The translations under genes were made by a program, and so were the position numbers. Shown one piece after another: positions 25,635 through 36,800 of a DNA stretch of 64,000 nt (positions are counted from its first letter, which is position 1; every line of letters begins with the position of its first letter). The stretch spans positions 20,155,660 through 20,219,659 of the forward strand of contig NC_134999.1 in NCBI RefSeq assembly GCF_051020985.1, written 5' to 3'. The notes below the pieces were generated by a model. That model did no database searches and had not been told where the DNA came from. It saw only the letters and a program-made list of their open reading frames with translations. This stretch comes from Nomia melanderi (lineage: Eukaryota; Arthropoda; Insecta; Hymenoptera; Halictidae).

Positions 25635-26239
25635 GAGGAACAGAAGGAGGGGAACGGTATTTAATTATTTCCCTTGCGGGGGAGAACAGCGAGGAAATTT
25701 CAATAAATTTGAATCGCAAACTTACAAATTAAATTCGGCCGGAGTTCGTACGGTGTCTATAAATATTGTTCGGGAATTTTCGGCCCGTAGTTTTTTCCAG
25801 TTAGAACGTTCCGCGCGAAACGGAAACCGATTAACGATACGTTGGAGGAAACTTCATCCGCCGGTTGAAATATTGCTTTCTAAAAGCAATACTGTTTCTG
25901 AAACCTATACACCGCGCGAAAACTTTCTCTATTATTTCGTTTGCCGTATTTAACGCCGCGCGCCTCGCCGCTTCGTGGCTCGCGATCATTTCTGATGAGA
26001 TACGAGTCCGATAACGTTACTACCGGCGAGTATTACTTCATCGAGGAATTCGATAATCATTTTAGCCGAATATCGATGGATATTCGAGGCGAGTTTACGA
26101 TGTATTCTTTAGAATGATCGTTTCATCTTTCGCTGTAGGGTTTGTCGCGACGTGAAAGTATTCGCGGCGCGAACGATATGATGCTCGTCTGTGCGAAGTT
26201 CATTGCTATGGATGATCTTTAGGTTAGCAGATGAAGGCG

Positions 26240-26810
26240 GGACTTCTCTTGTCAATGACGAGTGACAGGAGTGATGGAGATTTAATTTAGCAATCAACGT
26301 TGTTCGTTAACGACGGATCGAAGTAAACTATTTTGCTATTTTCGTGTATTTCTTCCAAATTGATAGTCAAATATTGCACGAAGTTAGCAGCAAAAGTTGT
26401 AAATTGAGCTTGGTAGCAAAAGCTGTTTGTAAATTGAGCTTGTTAGCAGAAGTTGTGAATTAAGTTTAGTAGCCAAAGTTGTTTTTATTGTAAAATCAAT
26501 GTTGTTCATCGGCCACGGAAGCTTGCCAATGACGAGTGACAGTCGCGAGGAAGATTTAATTTAGCAATCAATGTTGTTCGTTATCCATGGATCAAAGCAA
26601 ACTATTTTGCTATTTTCTTGTATTTCTTCCAAATTGTCGATAGTCAATTATTGCACAAATTTAGTAACAAAGTTGTAAATTGAGTTTAGTAGCAAAAGCT
26701 GTTGTAAATTGAGGTTGGTAGCAGAAATTGTTGTAAATTGATCTTAGCAGCAAAAGCTGTTGTAATTGTAAAATCAATATTGTTTATCGCCCACGGAAAA
26801 TTGATTGAGA
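26240..26810. repeat. ~274-bp tandem duplication with ~28-bp subrepeats
   Basis: Both copies run from CAATGACGAGTGACAG through GATTTAATTTAGCAATCAA and TGTATTTCTTCCAAATTG, then into ~28-bp subrepeats of the form TTGTAAATTGAGCTTGGTAG. Confidence 0.75.
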
Positions 26811-27441
26811 GACGTTTAGAAGGGTGAATTTACTTGGTAAACGTTGAGAACGTCGATAATAAATAGTCTCTCACCTTTCCCCGTGTTCGATAAGTATAAT
26901 CAGTATATTTCATTAAATTGCTCGAACCATCTTCGCCAACCGTTTCCCTCGCGATTATACGGGTGACGGTTTAAAAGGAAAAAAGAGAAGTTGTTTCCAG
27001 TTTATTAATTATTATCGAGAGCTCGTCGACTGCGCGCATTTAGCTCCGCGAAATTCGCCGAGCTTTGCGCCGCGCGCTGAATGCTTCACGAGACTTTCAT
27101 GAAATCAGCAAAATTGTGCGACTGCAAACATCTGTGACACTCGGCGCTCGGTCATCGTATTTGTCCATCGAGTTTATTTCCGGGTGAACTCGGTAATTTA
27201 TTCTCGTGCGCTTTCCAATTACAACGTTCCTCCCCCGTCGCGCAAAAATTCTCGCGCTTCTTTGTGCCACTTTTAAATGCTGCACGAAATATTCTTTCCG
27301 CGCGGGGAAACTCGCGGAGGGTAGTACACTCGAAACGTAGTTTGCTTCGTTCGCGAGAAAATTCGCTCGAAATTCCTCTGATAAGAACCGAACCGATACG
27401 TCGGATCCTCGCGTGCGATTTTTACCTTCTCGCTTGAATTT

Positions 27442-27520
27442 TATGTTAACGGTAGATTCACGGAACCAATTTGACGGGCGTTGAATTTTTTCAACATTCT
27501 TCAGCAACAGTTTCACGCGT
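27442..27520. mobile_element. Left fragment of a TTAA element, CTAGRTTTACGG group
   Basis: Begins GTTAACGGTAGATTCACGG followed by CCAATTTGACGGGCG, as in 19190-19398, but ends at the TTAA where the next element begins. Confidence 0.5.
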
Positions 27521-27981
27521 TAACCCTTTGCACTCTAGAGGTGACTCAGTCACCATTTGATTCGATATAACATAATTACAAAGTGTTATATATAATATTA
27601 ACCCTTAGCACTCCAGGTTGTTTTGTAATCAGCAACTGCAACTAATTTTTATAGTATTCCCAGCGAAAATTAGAAATATAACATTTCTTCCATCTTTTAT
27701 TTTCCTTAGTACAAAATTTTGATGTGTAGAAAGTCTAATAATTTTAGGGTAGTTTCTTGAAGTTTCATTAAAATATTTAATATTAGAACTGCTGCAATAT
27801 TGGAGCCTACAGAGTTCGAAGGATTAACTTTCGTATAATGCATCAATATGCGAGATATTTCTATAAAACAGTTTTGTTTCTTAATTTATGTTTTCTCATT
27901 AGTTCGTTTCAAATGTGATATACGTCTCATAGCAAAGTGTCGAATGTTTCTAGTGAAAAGCTCCTAAGTACAAAGGGTTAA
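27520..27981. mobile_element. TTAA element (GCACTC group) carrying a nested element
   Basis: Outer ends TTAACCCTTTGCACTCTAG and TAAGTACAAAGGGTTAA. It is interrupted at 27598-27827 by an element of another group. The outer sequence on both sides matches the uninterrupted copy at 15689-15928, where the insertion site is a single TTAA. Confidence 0.85.
27598..27827. mobile_element. Nested TTAA element, GCACTCCAGG group
   Basis: Bounded by TTAACCCTTAGCACTCCAGG and AGAGTTCGAAGGATTAA with a TTAA at both boundaries. About 230 bp including both. The internal sequence matches 36513-36743 (reverse) and 52214-52423. Confidence 0.85.
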
Positions 27982-28051
27982 CCATGTTATTCATCAATGA
28001 CTTCTGACTTACTTGAATATCATAACATGCAAGACAACCGATGTCGAATGA

Positions 28052-28389
28052 TTAACCCCTTGACGTACTATTTATTTTCGCTGCCAAGCTCGCGTAACAT
28101 TTGACTATCGGCAATTTAGAAAAGTAGCAAAATTTCTACTCCAAGCGGAAGTTTCATTCGAAGATAATACATTGATAATAGCGAAGTAGTTATGTGCTTT
28201 GATCCGTGAAAGATAATATATTGATAATAGCGAAGTAGTTATGTGCTTTGATCCGTGAAAGATAATATATTGATAATAGCGAAGTAGTTATGTGCTTTGA
28301 TCCGTGGACAATGAACAACATTGACTGTCAAATTAGTCTAGAAATCTTCATCGCGAGTCTCACTCGTCATTGTACAGCAAGGGGTTTAA
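28052..28389. mobile_element. TTAA element (CCCCTTGACGTA group) with a 49-bp internal triplication
   Basis: Ends TTAACCCCTTGACGTAC and GTACAGCAAGGGGTTTAA. A 49-bp block ending GTGCTTTGATCCGTG is present three times at about 28160-28308, almost identical. The copy at 42566-43031 has it once. Confidence 0.8.
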
Positions 28390-30434
28390 CAATTCCTACC
28401 TATTCCCGTTCGTTTCCTTTGAGAAAATATTCTAGACTTCCAACGGACTTCGAACCGCGCGGTATCACATTGGAAATAAAGGATCTGAGCGCATCAGGAG
28501 TTCGGATATCATATCACCGTGATATTAAGGCGTACGAGCCGTTTGATTGCCGACATTAATGTCACGGCATTCCGCGTGTTTCACGTTATTGCGGGATCGG
28601 TGTGTATCGGGCCACTGAGCCAGAAGGGAAACGTATACTTTCCCGAGAGTTGGCAATCTTAAGAATGTAATGCTAGCAGCTATACATAATCAAAAATGGA
28701 ACAAAGGGGCTGCTCCACTTTCGACCAATTGTCCAGAGTTTGAAAGAAAGTGACGTAGAAAATCAGGCCGTAATACAATCGCCCAATGAAGAATGCGAAG
28801 AGGTTTTGTGTTTAGAAGGAAAAGGAGGAAATATATATGCCTCTCCGATTTTCAGCGTTTTCTTTGTTACCCGAGAGCTCGCCTAACGGTTTCTTTATAT
28901 TTGTTAATCGACGTCGAGAACTATTCGCGAGTACCGTTTGCTTTCACGCGAAGTACTTTCTATCCGGCTGCGTTTCTATTATATAATGTATTATGTATTA
29001 TATATTACGTGTATAATATATATATATATATAGATGTTTTTACACGATGTCGATTTCATACAAACGTCATATACGTTTCCGTGGCATTCTACGCTGCAGT
29101 GGCCGTACCTTTCTTATCTCGCTGCCATTCTATTGCATCGTGTACGATCCACCTTAACGATATCAGCAACGTACAGCACACTTCGATGTTGTTCACAGAC
29201 ACCGCATTATATTTCCAACGGAAACGACTTTTATGCTTTTAACAGGTCTCATTTCACGGCGGCTTATGTGCGCTGTAGGATTATATGGCGCGGCCGAACT
29301 ATCGCGCGTCGCAATGATTGAATTTTAAGTAAGAAAAAGGCCTTGCTGGTGAAATACGCGAGAGGAACGTATAAAGTATGTATTGTGTAAAATATTTGCA
29401 TCGTTTCGTTCGTTCGTAGAATTATTCGAGTCGACGTTTAGTTGTACGAGTTATGAATACATGAAGGTACGAGCATTTATCGAACAATTTGCGGGAAATA
29501 AATAATAATTGACGTATTGATTGTTGCGTTAGATGGATATAGTATAAGCGTTGCGAACAAGAAGTCGCGTGTTACTCTTACATGATAACCTCCCAGCTAC
29601 TGGTAAGGAGACATTTCTAACGGCGCCTGATTTTCGTTACGCGTTACCTTCTTGTGATAATTTATTATTAAACAATCAATATTTAATTATTTATTATCAT
29701 TGACAAGAGATATGATGCATTGGACATTTTATGGGATTTAGTGTTCGGTGGTACGAAAATTTGCGGTTTAGACTGGTAGCGACATCCGTGGCGAAACGTT
29801 AAAACTGGTAGACAATTGTTACCGACGTAGAAATTCACTAGGAAAGATAGTGGCAAAACGCTCAAACTGATAAACACTTGTTACCGATGCAGAAATTCAC
29901 CAGGAAAAGACAGTAGCGCCATCTGTGTAAAATTTTTCGAACTGACCGACAATTGTTACCGATTTTTGAGTACAGTTTAATTATTTGATCATAGATAGCG
30001 CCACCGTCGTTAGGAGTGAGTTTCCACGTCGGTAACAATGGTCTACCAGTTTGAGCGTTTTGCCGCCGATGGCGCCACCATTCAAAAATCAAGATTTTCG
30101 GAAGCAGATAAATCGTGCCGCCATTTGCACTGTGTCTTATGAGAATATCGGCGAGAATCATTCGCGCCGTACATATTAAACATCATGATTCAATAATAAT
30201 ATAATGAACAACAGTTTCCTCGGTATATTAATAGATTCCTTATCAACATCATAATATTCCGAAGATTTTCATGACTAATCTTTAGTCGCAGTTCCTACGG
30301 AATCTAATCTCATCGAAGTACCCCCTCAAAACCAGCGCAGATTTGATAGGAATAATGAGAGAACAGAGTCGATTTCGATAAAAATTCTATAAATATATGT
30401 TTATTTGACAGATAAGAAATATAGAAAACCGAAT
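28390..30434. other. Non-coding stretch downstream of gene C
   Basis: Contains a TA microsatellite (about 29011-29032) and an inverted repeat (29765-30080). The 149-codon frame at 28793-29242 is low-complexity and tyrosine-rich with no signal or domain. Confidence 0.5.
29765..30080. repeat. Inverted and direct repeat cluster
   Basis: A ~55-bp block with GGTAGACAATTGTTACCGAC and GAAATTCACTAGGAAAG occurs twice in direct orientation (about 29795-29850 and 29855-29910) and once as reverse complement (about 30020-30070, GTCGGTAACAATGGTCTACC). Possibly an unrecognised foldback element; its ends were not resolved. Confidence 0.6.
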
Positions 30435-32258
30435 TCAGACTAGCCTAAGTAGAATTGCTAGGAGTATCACGGGACCTCCGACGATCGCGTGCAAGGAGGC
30501 TGCAACACAGACGGAAAGCGATCGTTTAAAAAGTCAGTTCACGAAACCGAATTGCGATGGTACAATTAATTCTATTTAACCTTTGCTGCAGTCCGGTTCT
30601 CCTAGTTTGCAAAGGCACTCGCCTCGCCTGCATTCGAGCAGCCTGTCGTCGTGACTCTTGCAGTCGTAATCATTCTTACAGGAGTTGTACATGTCTGAAA
30701 GGAACCATGACAACGAGATTAAAAAAATGCCCATCGATGCGACAGCTGAAATGCAGCTCTTACATCGCGTCTGTTCACATTTTCCCGTCTGGTTAACAAA
30801 ATGGTAATTCGAGAGGCACCGGCAAAGTTCGTCGATGCACATTGCCCGACCTAGCGCATCCTGACAGTCGTCTTCCCTTTGACAACGATCGCCCTCCTTT
30901 GTCGGCCCTGCAACGTCCGGTTCATTACGTAATCGACATTTTCTTGCATCAGACCTAACAGACACCCTAACCATTCGCCACTCACTGCTAATGCAATTCG
31001 ACGAGTTCCTGTTGTCCAAAACATAGGTGTCCTGGCAGGCGCATTTCCCTTGTCTACACCTGGCGTTAGTCATCGATCCGCAGCTATTGTTATCGGCACA
31101 AGGCGCCCCCTCGGCTGAATCGGGGAAACGAACGAAGTGGTTTGAGTCATCTCAATAGCTACCATGATGATAACATCACTAATAAGAGAATTCGAATGTC
31201 CCTTTGATGGGTGGAATTATCTCCAAAAATGGTAAAAATCCAATAACGAAAGACTGTTGTATCATTTTCTTCCCCAGATCTATCACTGATAAGAGAATCA
31301 TTCTAATGTCCCTCTGATGCATAGAATAATATCCAAAAATGGTAAAAATCCAATATTCAAAGACTGTTGTATCATTTTCTTCCCCAGATCTATCACTAAT
31401 AAGAGAATCATTCGAATGTCTTAACACTTTGACTGCCAAGTATACACTCATCGAAACTCCTACGCAATCAAAGCAATTTCTTTAATAACGCTGAAACTAA
31501 GAAGTCAATATTCTTCGTAACGATTGCTCTACTATCTTTCTAGTATCTCACATCTAACAGAATTCAGTTTGTTCGTTTCATCACCGAGAAAATTAATGTT
31601 TAAGTTTATGTGAATCATGGTGTCATCCGAATTCGGGTGACATGGCAGCCAAAGTGTTAATGCACAGAATAATCAAAAATGGTAAAAATTCAATACCGAA
31701 AGACTGTGTATCATTTTCTTCCCCAGATCTATCACTAAGAAGAGAATCATTCCCTTAATGCACAGAACAATCAAAAATGGTAAAAATTCAATAGCGAAAG
31801 ACTGTATCATTTTCTTCCCCAGATCTATCACTAATAAGAGAATCATTCGAATGTCCCTTAATGCATAGAATAATAAAAAATGGTAAAAATTCAATAGCGA
31901 AAGACTGTGTATCATCTTCATCAAGACATGAATTTTTACTCTAATAAATACACTCACTCGGGATGCACATGGCTTTGTCAAGAGTAGGCGAATAATAGGT
32001 CTCGCAGACGCAAGTCGTCTGCCCCCAGCAGAACGCATGGGGAATGCAGTTGCGGTCCCTCACGCACCGTTCCCCGAACTTCGCAGTGCCGACTCCCAGA
32101 TTGACATCTGAAAAAAGTTCACAGTTCTACACAAATCCAGCCTCGATTCGTTTGCCGTCTCGAAAGACACTTGAGGAGGCTGTTCAACCTTGCCCGAGAC
32201 ACTCGAACAGTCCAAAAGCCGCGCACAGTAGAACGGCGACGAAACTGTGGCTCTTCAT
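30435..32258 (-). CDS. EB-module, cysteine-rich, putatively GPI-anchored protein (gene C, 4 modules)
   Basis: Six coding exons: 32258-32189, 32107-31958, 31114-30986, 30907-30764, 30694-30581 and 30499-30435 (223 aa). Exon 1 is a signal peptide (VAVLLCAAFGLFECLG). Exons 2 to 5 each encode one six-cysteine module of the form C-x5-C-x(5-8)-C-x(4)-C-x-C-x(5-13)-C, the spacing of the EB family, for example CVRDRNC and CQREDDC. Exon 6 is a hydrophobic tail ending AILLRLV directly before the stop, resembling a GPI-anchor signal, so the protein is probably held outside the cell membrane. All five introns are phase 1. Several N-glycosylation sequons are present. It is divergent from gene A across 1.55 kb. 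Donors of the first (GTTGAA) and last (GTTAAA) introns are weak, so those joints are less certain. Partner and function are unknown; hymenopteran relatives are often named prion-like-(Q/N-rich) domain-bearing protein after a nematode homologue. Confidence 0.8.
31165..31920. repeat. ~110-bp tandem array in intron 2 of gene C
   Basis: Units contain CTTCCCCAGATCTATCACTAATAAGAGAATC-like sequence, then CATTCGAATGTC and AAAAATGGTAAAAAT. About five to six partial units occur, with a TTAA element inserted between two of them at 31421-31660. Open frames here are repeat artefacts. Confidence 0.8.
31421..31660. mobile_element. TTAA element, CACTTTGACTGCC group, in gene C intron 2
   Basis: Ends TTAACACTTTGACTGCCAAG and ATGGCAGCCAAAGTGTTAA. 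It sits inside a tandem repeat unit whose intact neighbours read AATGTCCCTTAATGCATAG, so the insertion used that TTAA. A decayed relative of its left part is at about 39810-39930. Confidence 0.85.
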
Positions 32259-32655
32259 CGCGGATGCAACGAACTCACGGGTACCTTTCGTTACGACTGC
32301 GATCTCCGCGCGATATGGAATCGTGGAACGATTGCGGAAGACTTGTAGCGTAGATAGCGGTGCACGCCCTGCCCACGATAATCGTTATCTTCGTCGTCTT
32401 GGCAACCTTCGTGTATTGCTCATTACAGATCTGATTAATAGTCGAAAGAATGTTGGGCGATCTAGTTTGAGAGATCGACGGAAGTTCGAGGTTCGACTCG
32501 CGTCTTGCAAATCCTGCAAAATCATCTTCGTTCTACTTGAAAGCGTGTAGAGTTCCTTAGTTCTCTGCAAACTAGAACCTGGCGTGGATTTCTGTTCCTC
32601 TGTACCTCAAACGCATTATCAAGGAACTAGAAATGGGTTAATATTCTCGTTCTCC

Positions 32656-32885
32656 TTAACCCTTTGCGGTCCAAAGTGTTCTTGGTTTCTCAGTTTGAGG
32701 TTCACGTCGACGTTAGTTCATTCAATTACAGCTTAATATGACGTTCTATTTATTGAAGGATATTTGGGAGTCCTTGAAATGTTACCTTTAAGTGGTACAA
32801 TTGTGATACTACAAATAAATATAGAAAAAATTGTTAAAACAGGTAGACGTTGCAATAAAGTAACCATAGGACTGCTAAGGGTTAA
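32656..32885. mobile_element. TTAA element, CCCTTTGCGGTCC ends
   Basis: Left end TTAACCCTTTGCGGTCC; right end GGACTGCTAAGGGTTAA. About 230 bp. A lone related terminus (TTAACCCTTTGCAGTCCGAG) lies at 55948. Confidence 0.65.
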
Positions 32886-33059
32886 ATTCAAAGGCATCTA
32901 TGACAGAAGGATAACGCGAAATTTGAAAGAAGCTGATGTTGAAGGAATGATAACAGATCAAATGGCCCAAAGAAGTCTGAAGAACACAAGGGACGAGCGC
33001 AGTACAGAATCTAATTATCTGCAAGACTCCGAAGAGATGAAGAGTTCAGCATTGCTAAA

Positions 33060-33458
33060 TTAACACTAGAGCTACCAGATACAGCAAAATGACCTGATTT
33101 CTTCTGTTACAATTACTGGAAAGGTCAGATGCTTCTGTGAGAAGTCGGAAGAAGTATACAAATGACAGAAGTCTAAAGAAGTCGACTTAGTGATACTTAT
33201 AACGAAATCTAAGCCAATCGAAGTCTTAACAAATACACAGAAGTTTTACAAAGAAATTTAGAAAAGTCAGTTGAAGTACTCGGTAGTTTCGTGTATTTAT
33301 TATTTCGATTACCTTAGATTTCGTTATAAGTGTCACTAAATCAACTTCTTCGGACTTCTGTCATGTTTATACTCCTTTCGACTTCTCACAGAAGCATCTG
33401 ACCTTTCCAGTAATCGTAACGGAAGAAATCATTTTGCCCCATCTGGTTCTAGCGTTAA
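33060..33458. mobile_element. Foldback-type TTAA element with ~150-bp inverted arms
   Basis: Begins TTAACACTAGAGCTACCAG and ends CTGGTTCTAGCGTTAA. The first ~150 bases (CTGGAAAGGTCAGATGCTTC onward through GATACTTATAACGAAATC) reappear as reverse complement near the right end, so most of the element can fold on itself. It lies in the spacer between genes C and A. Confidence 0.8.
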
Positions 33459-33812
33459 TCTAGCAATTGGAAAACCGAAGCGTCTTCCCGAACTCTCTGA
33501 AAACTTGAGATTTCCAACGCAACCGTTCGTTCGAGGACACCAAGTCGCGATTCGCCGTCGTCCGCGGTGTTTCCGTCGCGCGCGGTCCAGCGGATTCAGG
33601 AAATGCACGGAATACGATGGAACACGCTCGTTGGTACACGGAGAGTCATCAGCTGCCGGGTTGGAAGAAAATCAGGCTGGTGGGAGAATACGGTTAACCG
33701 CGGCTCGTGCCGGCTTCGCGTTCCTCAGTCGCGCGCTATCGATGCTCGATCGCGAACCGATACTTCGCTGTCCGCGACCGAGTGCACGTCGCCTGGAACA
33801 CGAACAGCAACG

Positions 33813-36800
33813 ATGATCGCCGTCGCGGAACTTCGGAAAGGAAGCTTCATCTTTCTTCTCGCCGCTGTCCTCTCGATCTTCCGGACAGCCGCTGCTCAAC
33901 TCAACGGTAACGTTCAATTCCTTTCAGTTTGCGATTCGAACGGGAATTATTCGTTTAGATGAATTTCATTTTATATAATTTGATAATGATTGGTGGGTCA
34001 TATAGATTAATATAATAGAAAATTACAGGTACAATGGAACTTCTGATCTCTGTTCTTTAGTTGTTTAGATGGACTTCATTTTATACAATCGAATAATGAT
34101 TGGTGGGTCATATAGATTAATATAATGCAAAGCTGCAGGTACAATGGAACTTCTGATCTCTGTTTCTCAGTTCGTATAGAAACGCGAATTATTCGTTTAG
34201 ATGGACTTCATTTTATATAATTTGATAATGGGGTCGTATAGATTAATATAATACAAAGCTACTTCTGATTTTGATTTCTCAGTTATTTATATAGAAACGC
34301 GAATTCTCCACGATTTTTCCAAGTATCGCGATGATTTTTCTGTTTCGTTAATACTTTGCATCGCGTCTATTGTTTCCTCGTATGTCTCGTTATTATCTTT
34401 CTTTAGATTCCACTGTTACTTTACCACGCGTTCTATTATCTCCTCCAAAGGTCCCATCGTTTTTCCACGCGATCCACGACTAGTTTCCCGCGTTTTTCCG
34501 CGAGTTTCAGCACACGGTGACCGCGAGGCACCGATTACGCACAGGATGTGCTGTCTCGAAAGTGTAATTAAATGTTGACCGCGACGACTCGATGGACATC
34601 GAAAGTCTCGGTGCTTTATCGCTCGAGCATGAATCTCCGAGCTGGAATTTTGGAATTTCCCGACGGTGTTGTTGCTCTTTCGATTTTTCTTTCCCGCGAT
34701 TCCAGTGAAATGGAATTCAGGATTCTGGAAATAGAACGCGCGTGGGAGGGCGAACGGTCGCGCGTCTCATCTCGTCGATTGAAAGGCGTATTTGATAATC
34801 GATTTCACGTCAGTAAGCTCGGCGGTGACCGACGTATCGATACGATTCCATTACTCCGAAAGAAACGAACGCGTGCCTCTTGTGTTTAGCAAACGTACCG
34901 GCAGCTGGATTGTGTACAAACGTCGATGACTAACGTTTCGAAACGAGAACGACCTTCACGCGTCGTCGAGGAGAGAAAAAGCTGTTGCGGAACGTTGATC
35001 GATATGCTGATCCTCGATCGAATTTCTATGATAACTGCTATAACTGTCAGAACGCGAAGTATCTGTAATTTTTCTGCGAAAGACGCTTGGATTTTAAATG
35101 CTTCTCTGTGAACGTTAGCCATCGATTCGCTGAACCGCTTTCAATTACGAATTGGAACAGTCTACGCATCGCACGGTTCAGAATCGAGAAGATAGAAGAA
35201 AAATTAGAAATGTTGGATCGTTGGAAGTTAATTATAGAGTCGCAGGTTTTTGGGAAATTGCTCGAACGCGAAGTATCTGTAATTTTTCTATAAGAGATAA
35301 TTCGTTGAACCGCTTTCAATTACTAATTAGAACAGTCTACGCATCGCACGGTTAAGAATCGAAAAGATAGAAGAAAAATTAGAAACGTTGGATCGTTGGA
35401 AGTTAATTCTAGATTCGCAGGTTTTTGGGAAATTGCTCGAACGCGAAGTATCTGTAATTTTTCTGCGAAAGACAGTTGGATTCCGAATACTTCTCTGTAA
35501 ACGTTAGCCATCGATTCGCCGAACCGCTTTCAATTAGGAATTAGAACGTTCTACGCATCGCACGGTTAAGAATCCAGAAGATAGGAGAACTGGAAATGTT
35601 GGATCGTTAGGGGTTAATTATAGATTCACAGGTTTTTGGGAAATTCGGCGAACGTCGGTTCATTTCTGGCAGGCGAGAAATTTTATTTGGAAAATTGAGA
35701 AAACGTAGAGAATTTGAAAAATTAGGAAAACTGAGGAACTAGGAAAATTTGGGAAACTGAGGAATTAGGAAAATGGGAAACGTAGAAAATTCGAAAGAAC
35801 CGAAGAATTTATAAAATGTCTAGTATCATAGATTGAAGAATTCAAAAATAATTGACAGTTGGAAGATTCGAATTCTAAACTCGCAGGTTTCTCGTTACAG
35901 ATCCGCCGATCCCGTGCAAAAGCACGCAGGACTGCGTCTCCGTGTCAGCTGCGCTGAAGGACGCGTCCTGCCAAAACGGATTCTGCGCGTGCAGCAATGG
36001 GGCGGTAGTTAGAAACTGTTCCAGCATAGCTCTGATACGGACGAGCAACAGAAACGCAGGTAAATCATTCGAAAAACAGTCAAGACTCCGTTCGAATTTG
36101 TACTTCGCTTGGATGTTGTCTAAAAATCTCGTCGTTCCTTCCAGGATCGCCAGGCTTTCACAGTTGCAAGGTCCCTCAGGACTGCATATTCAACAACTCT
36201 TTTTGCAACACGACTGTGAGTCGATGCGAGTGCCAGAGAGATTATGTTTGGTCAGACAATAAGAAACTCTGTCTGAAAAGTAAGAGAAAACATCCTTAGT
36301 AGCCTCCATCCGTTTGAAAGTTGATTCCGTTCAGACTGGAACTGTCGAGCATTTATTACACAGAGTGTTAATTCTGAATGTTAATAGGATGTTTAAGTAG
36401 AATTCCTTTTATTGCCATCAGATGCACGAGGTGAAACATCCTATTGTTACGCCTTGAAATAATTTAGGTGCTAGAGTCAAAATTAACACTCTGTATACTA
36501 TACAAGGATATATTAACCCTTTGAACTCTGTAGGCTTCAATATTGCACCAGTTCTAATATTAAATACTTGAATGAATCTTAAAGAAACTACCCTAAAATT
36601 ATTAGATTTTCCACACATTCAAATTTTGTACCAAGGAAAATAAAAGGAAGAAATGTTACATTTCTAATTTTCGCTAGGAATACTATAAAAATTAGTTGCA
36701 GTTGCTGATAGATTACAAAACAACCTGGAGTGCTAAGGGTTAATATTCTTATTCTTCTACAGAGTGTAAAAAGCTTCAAAGCTTCGTTTAGAAATCAAAC

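Larger units (their letters stand above)
24523..27441. other. Non-coding stretch
   Basis: Contains the inverted repeat at 24744-25135, a GA microsatellite (25613-25634) and a tandem duplication (26240-26810). No exon-like open frame was found. Confidence 0.45.
32259..33812. promoter_or_regulatory. Divergent spacer between genes C and A (putative shared upstream region)
   Basis: This 1.55-kb interval separates the start codons of two head-to-head EB genes and must contain both 5' UTRs and promoters. Two TTAA elements occupy 32656-32885 and 33060-33458. No clear TATA box or initiator was identified. The 168-codon plus-strand frame crossing 32044-32550 overlaps gene C exons on the other strand and is not supported. 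Confidence 0.45.

Noticed and set aside
28793..29242. 149-codon plus-strand open frame
   Set aside because: Crosses a TA microsatellite and has biased composition (Tyr, Ile, Arg) with no domain.
32044..32550. 168-codon plus-strand open frame
   Set aside because: Overlaps gene C exons 1 and 2, which have correct cysteine spacing, signal peptide and phase on the opposite strand.
32764..33063. 99-codon plus-strand open frame with a charged C-terminal half
   Set aside because: Its first part lies in the TTAA element 32656-32885 and its end in the next element; no domain recognised.
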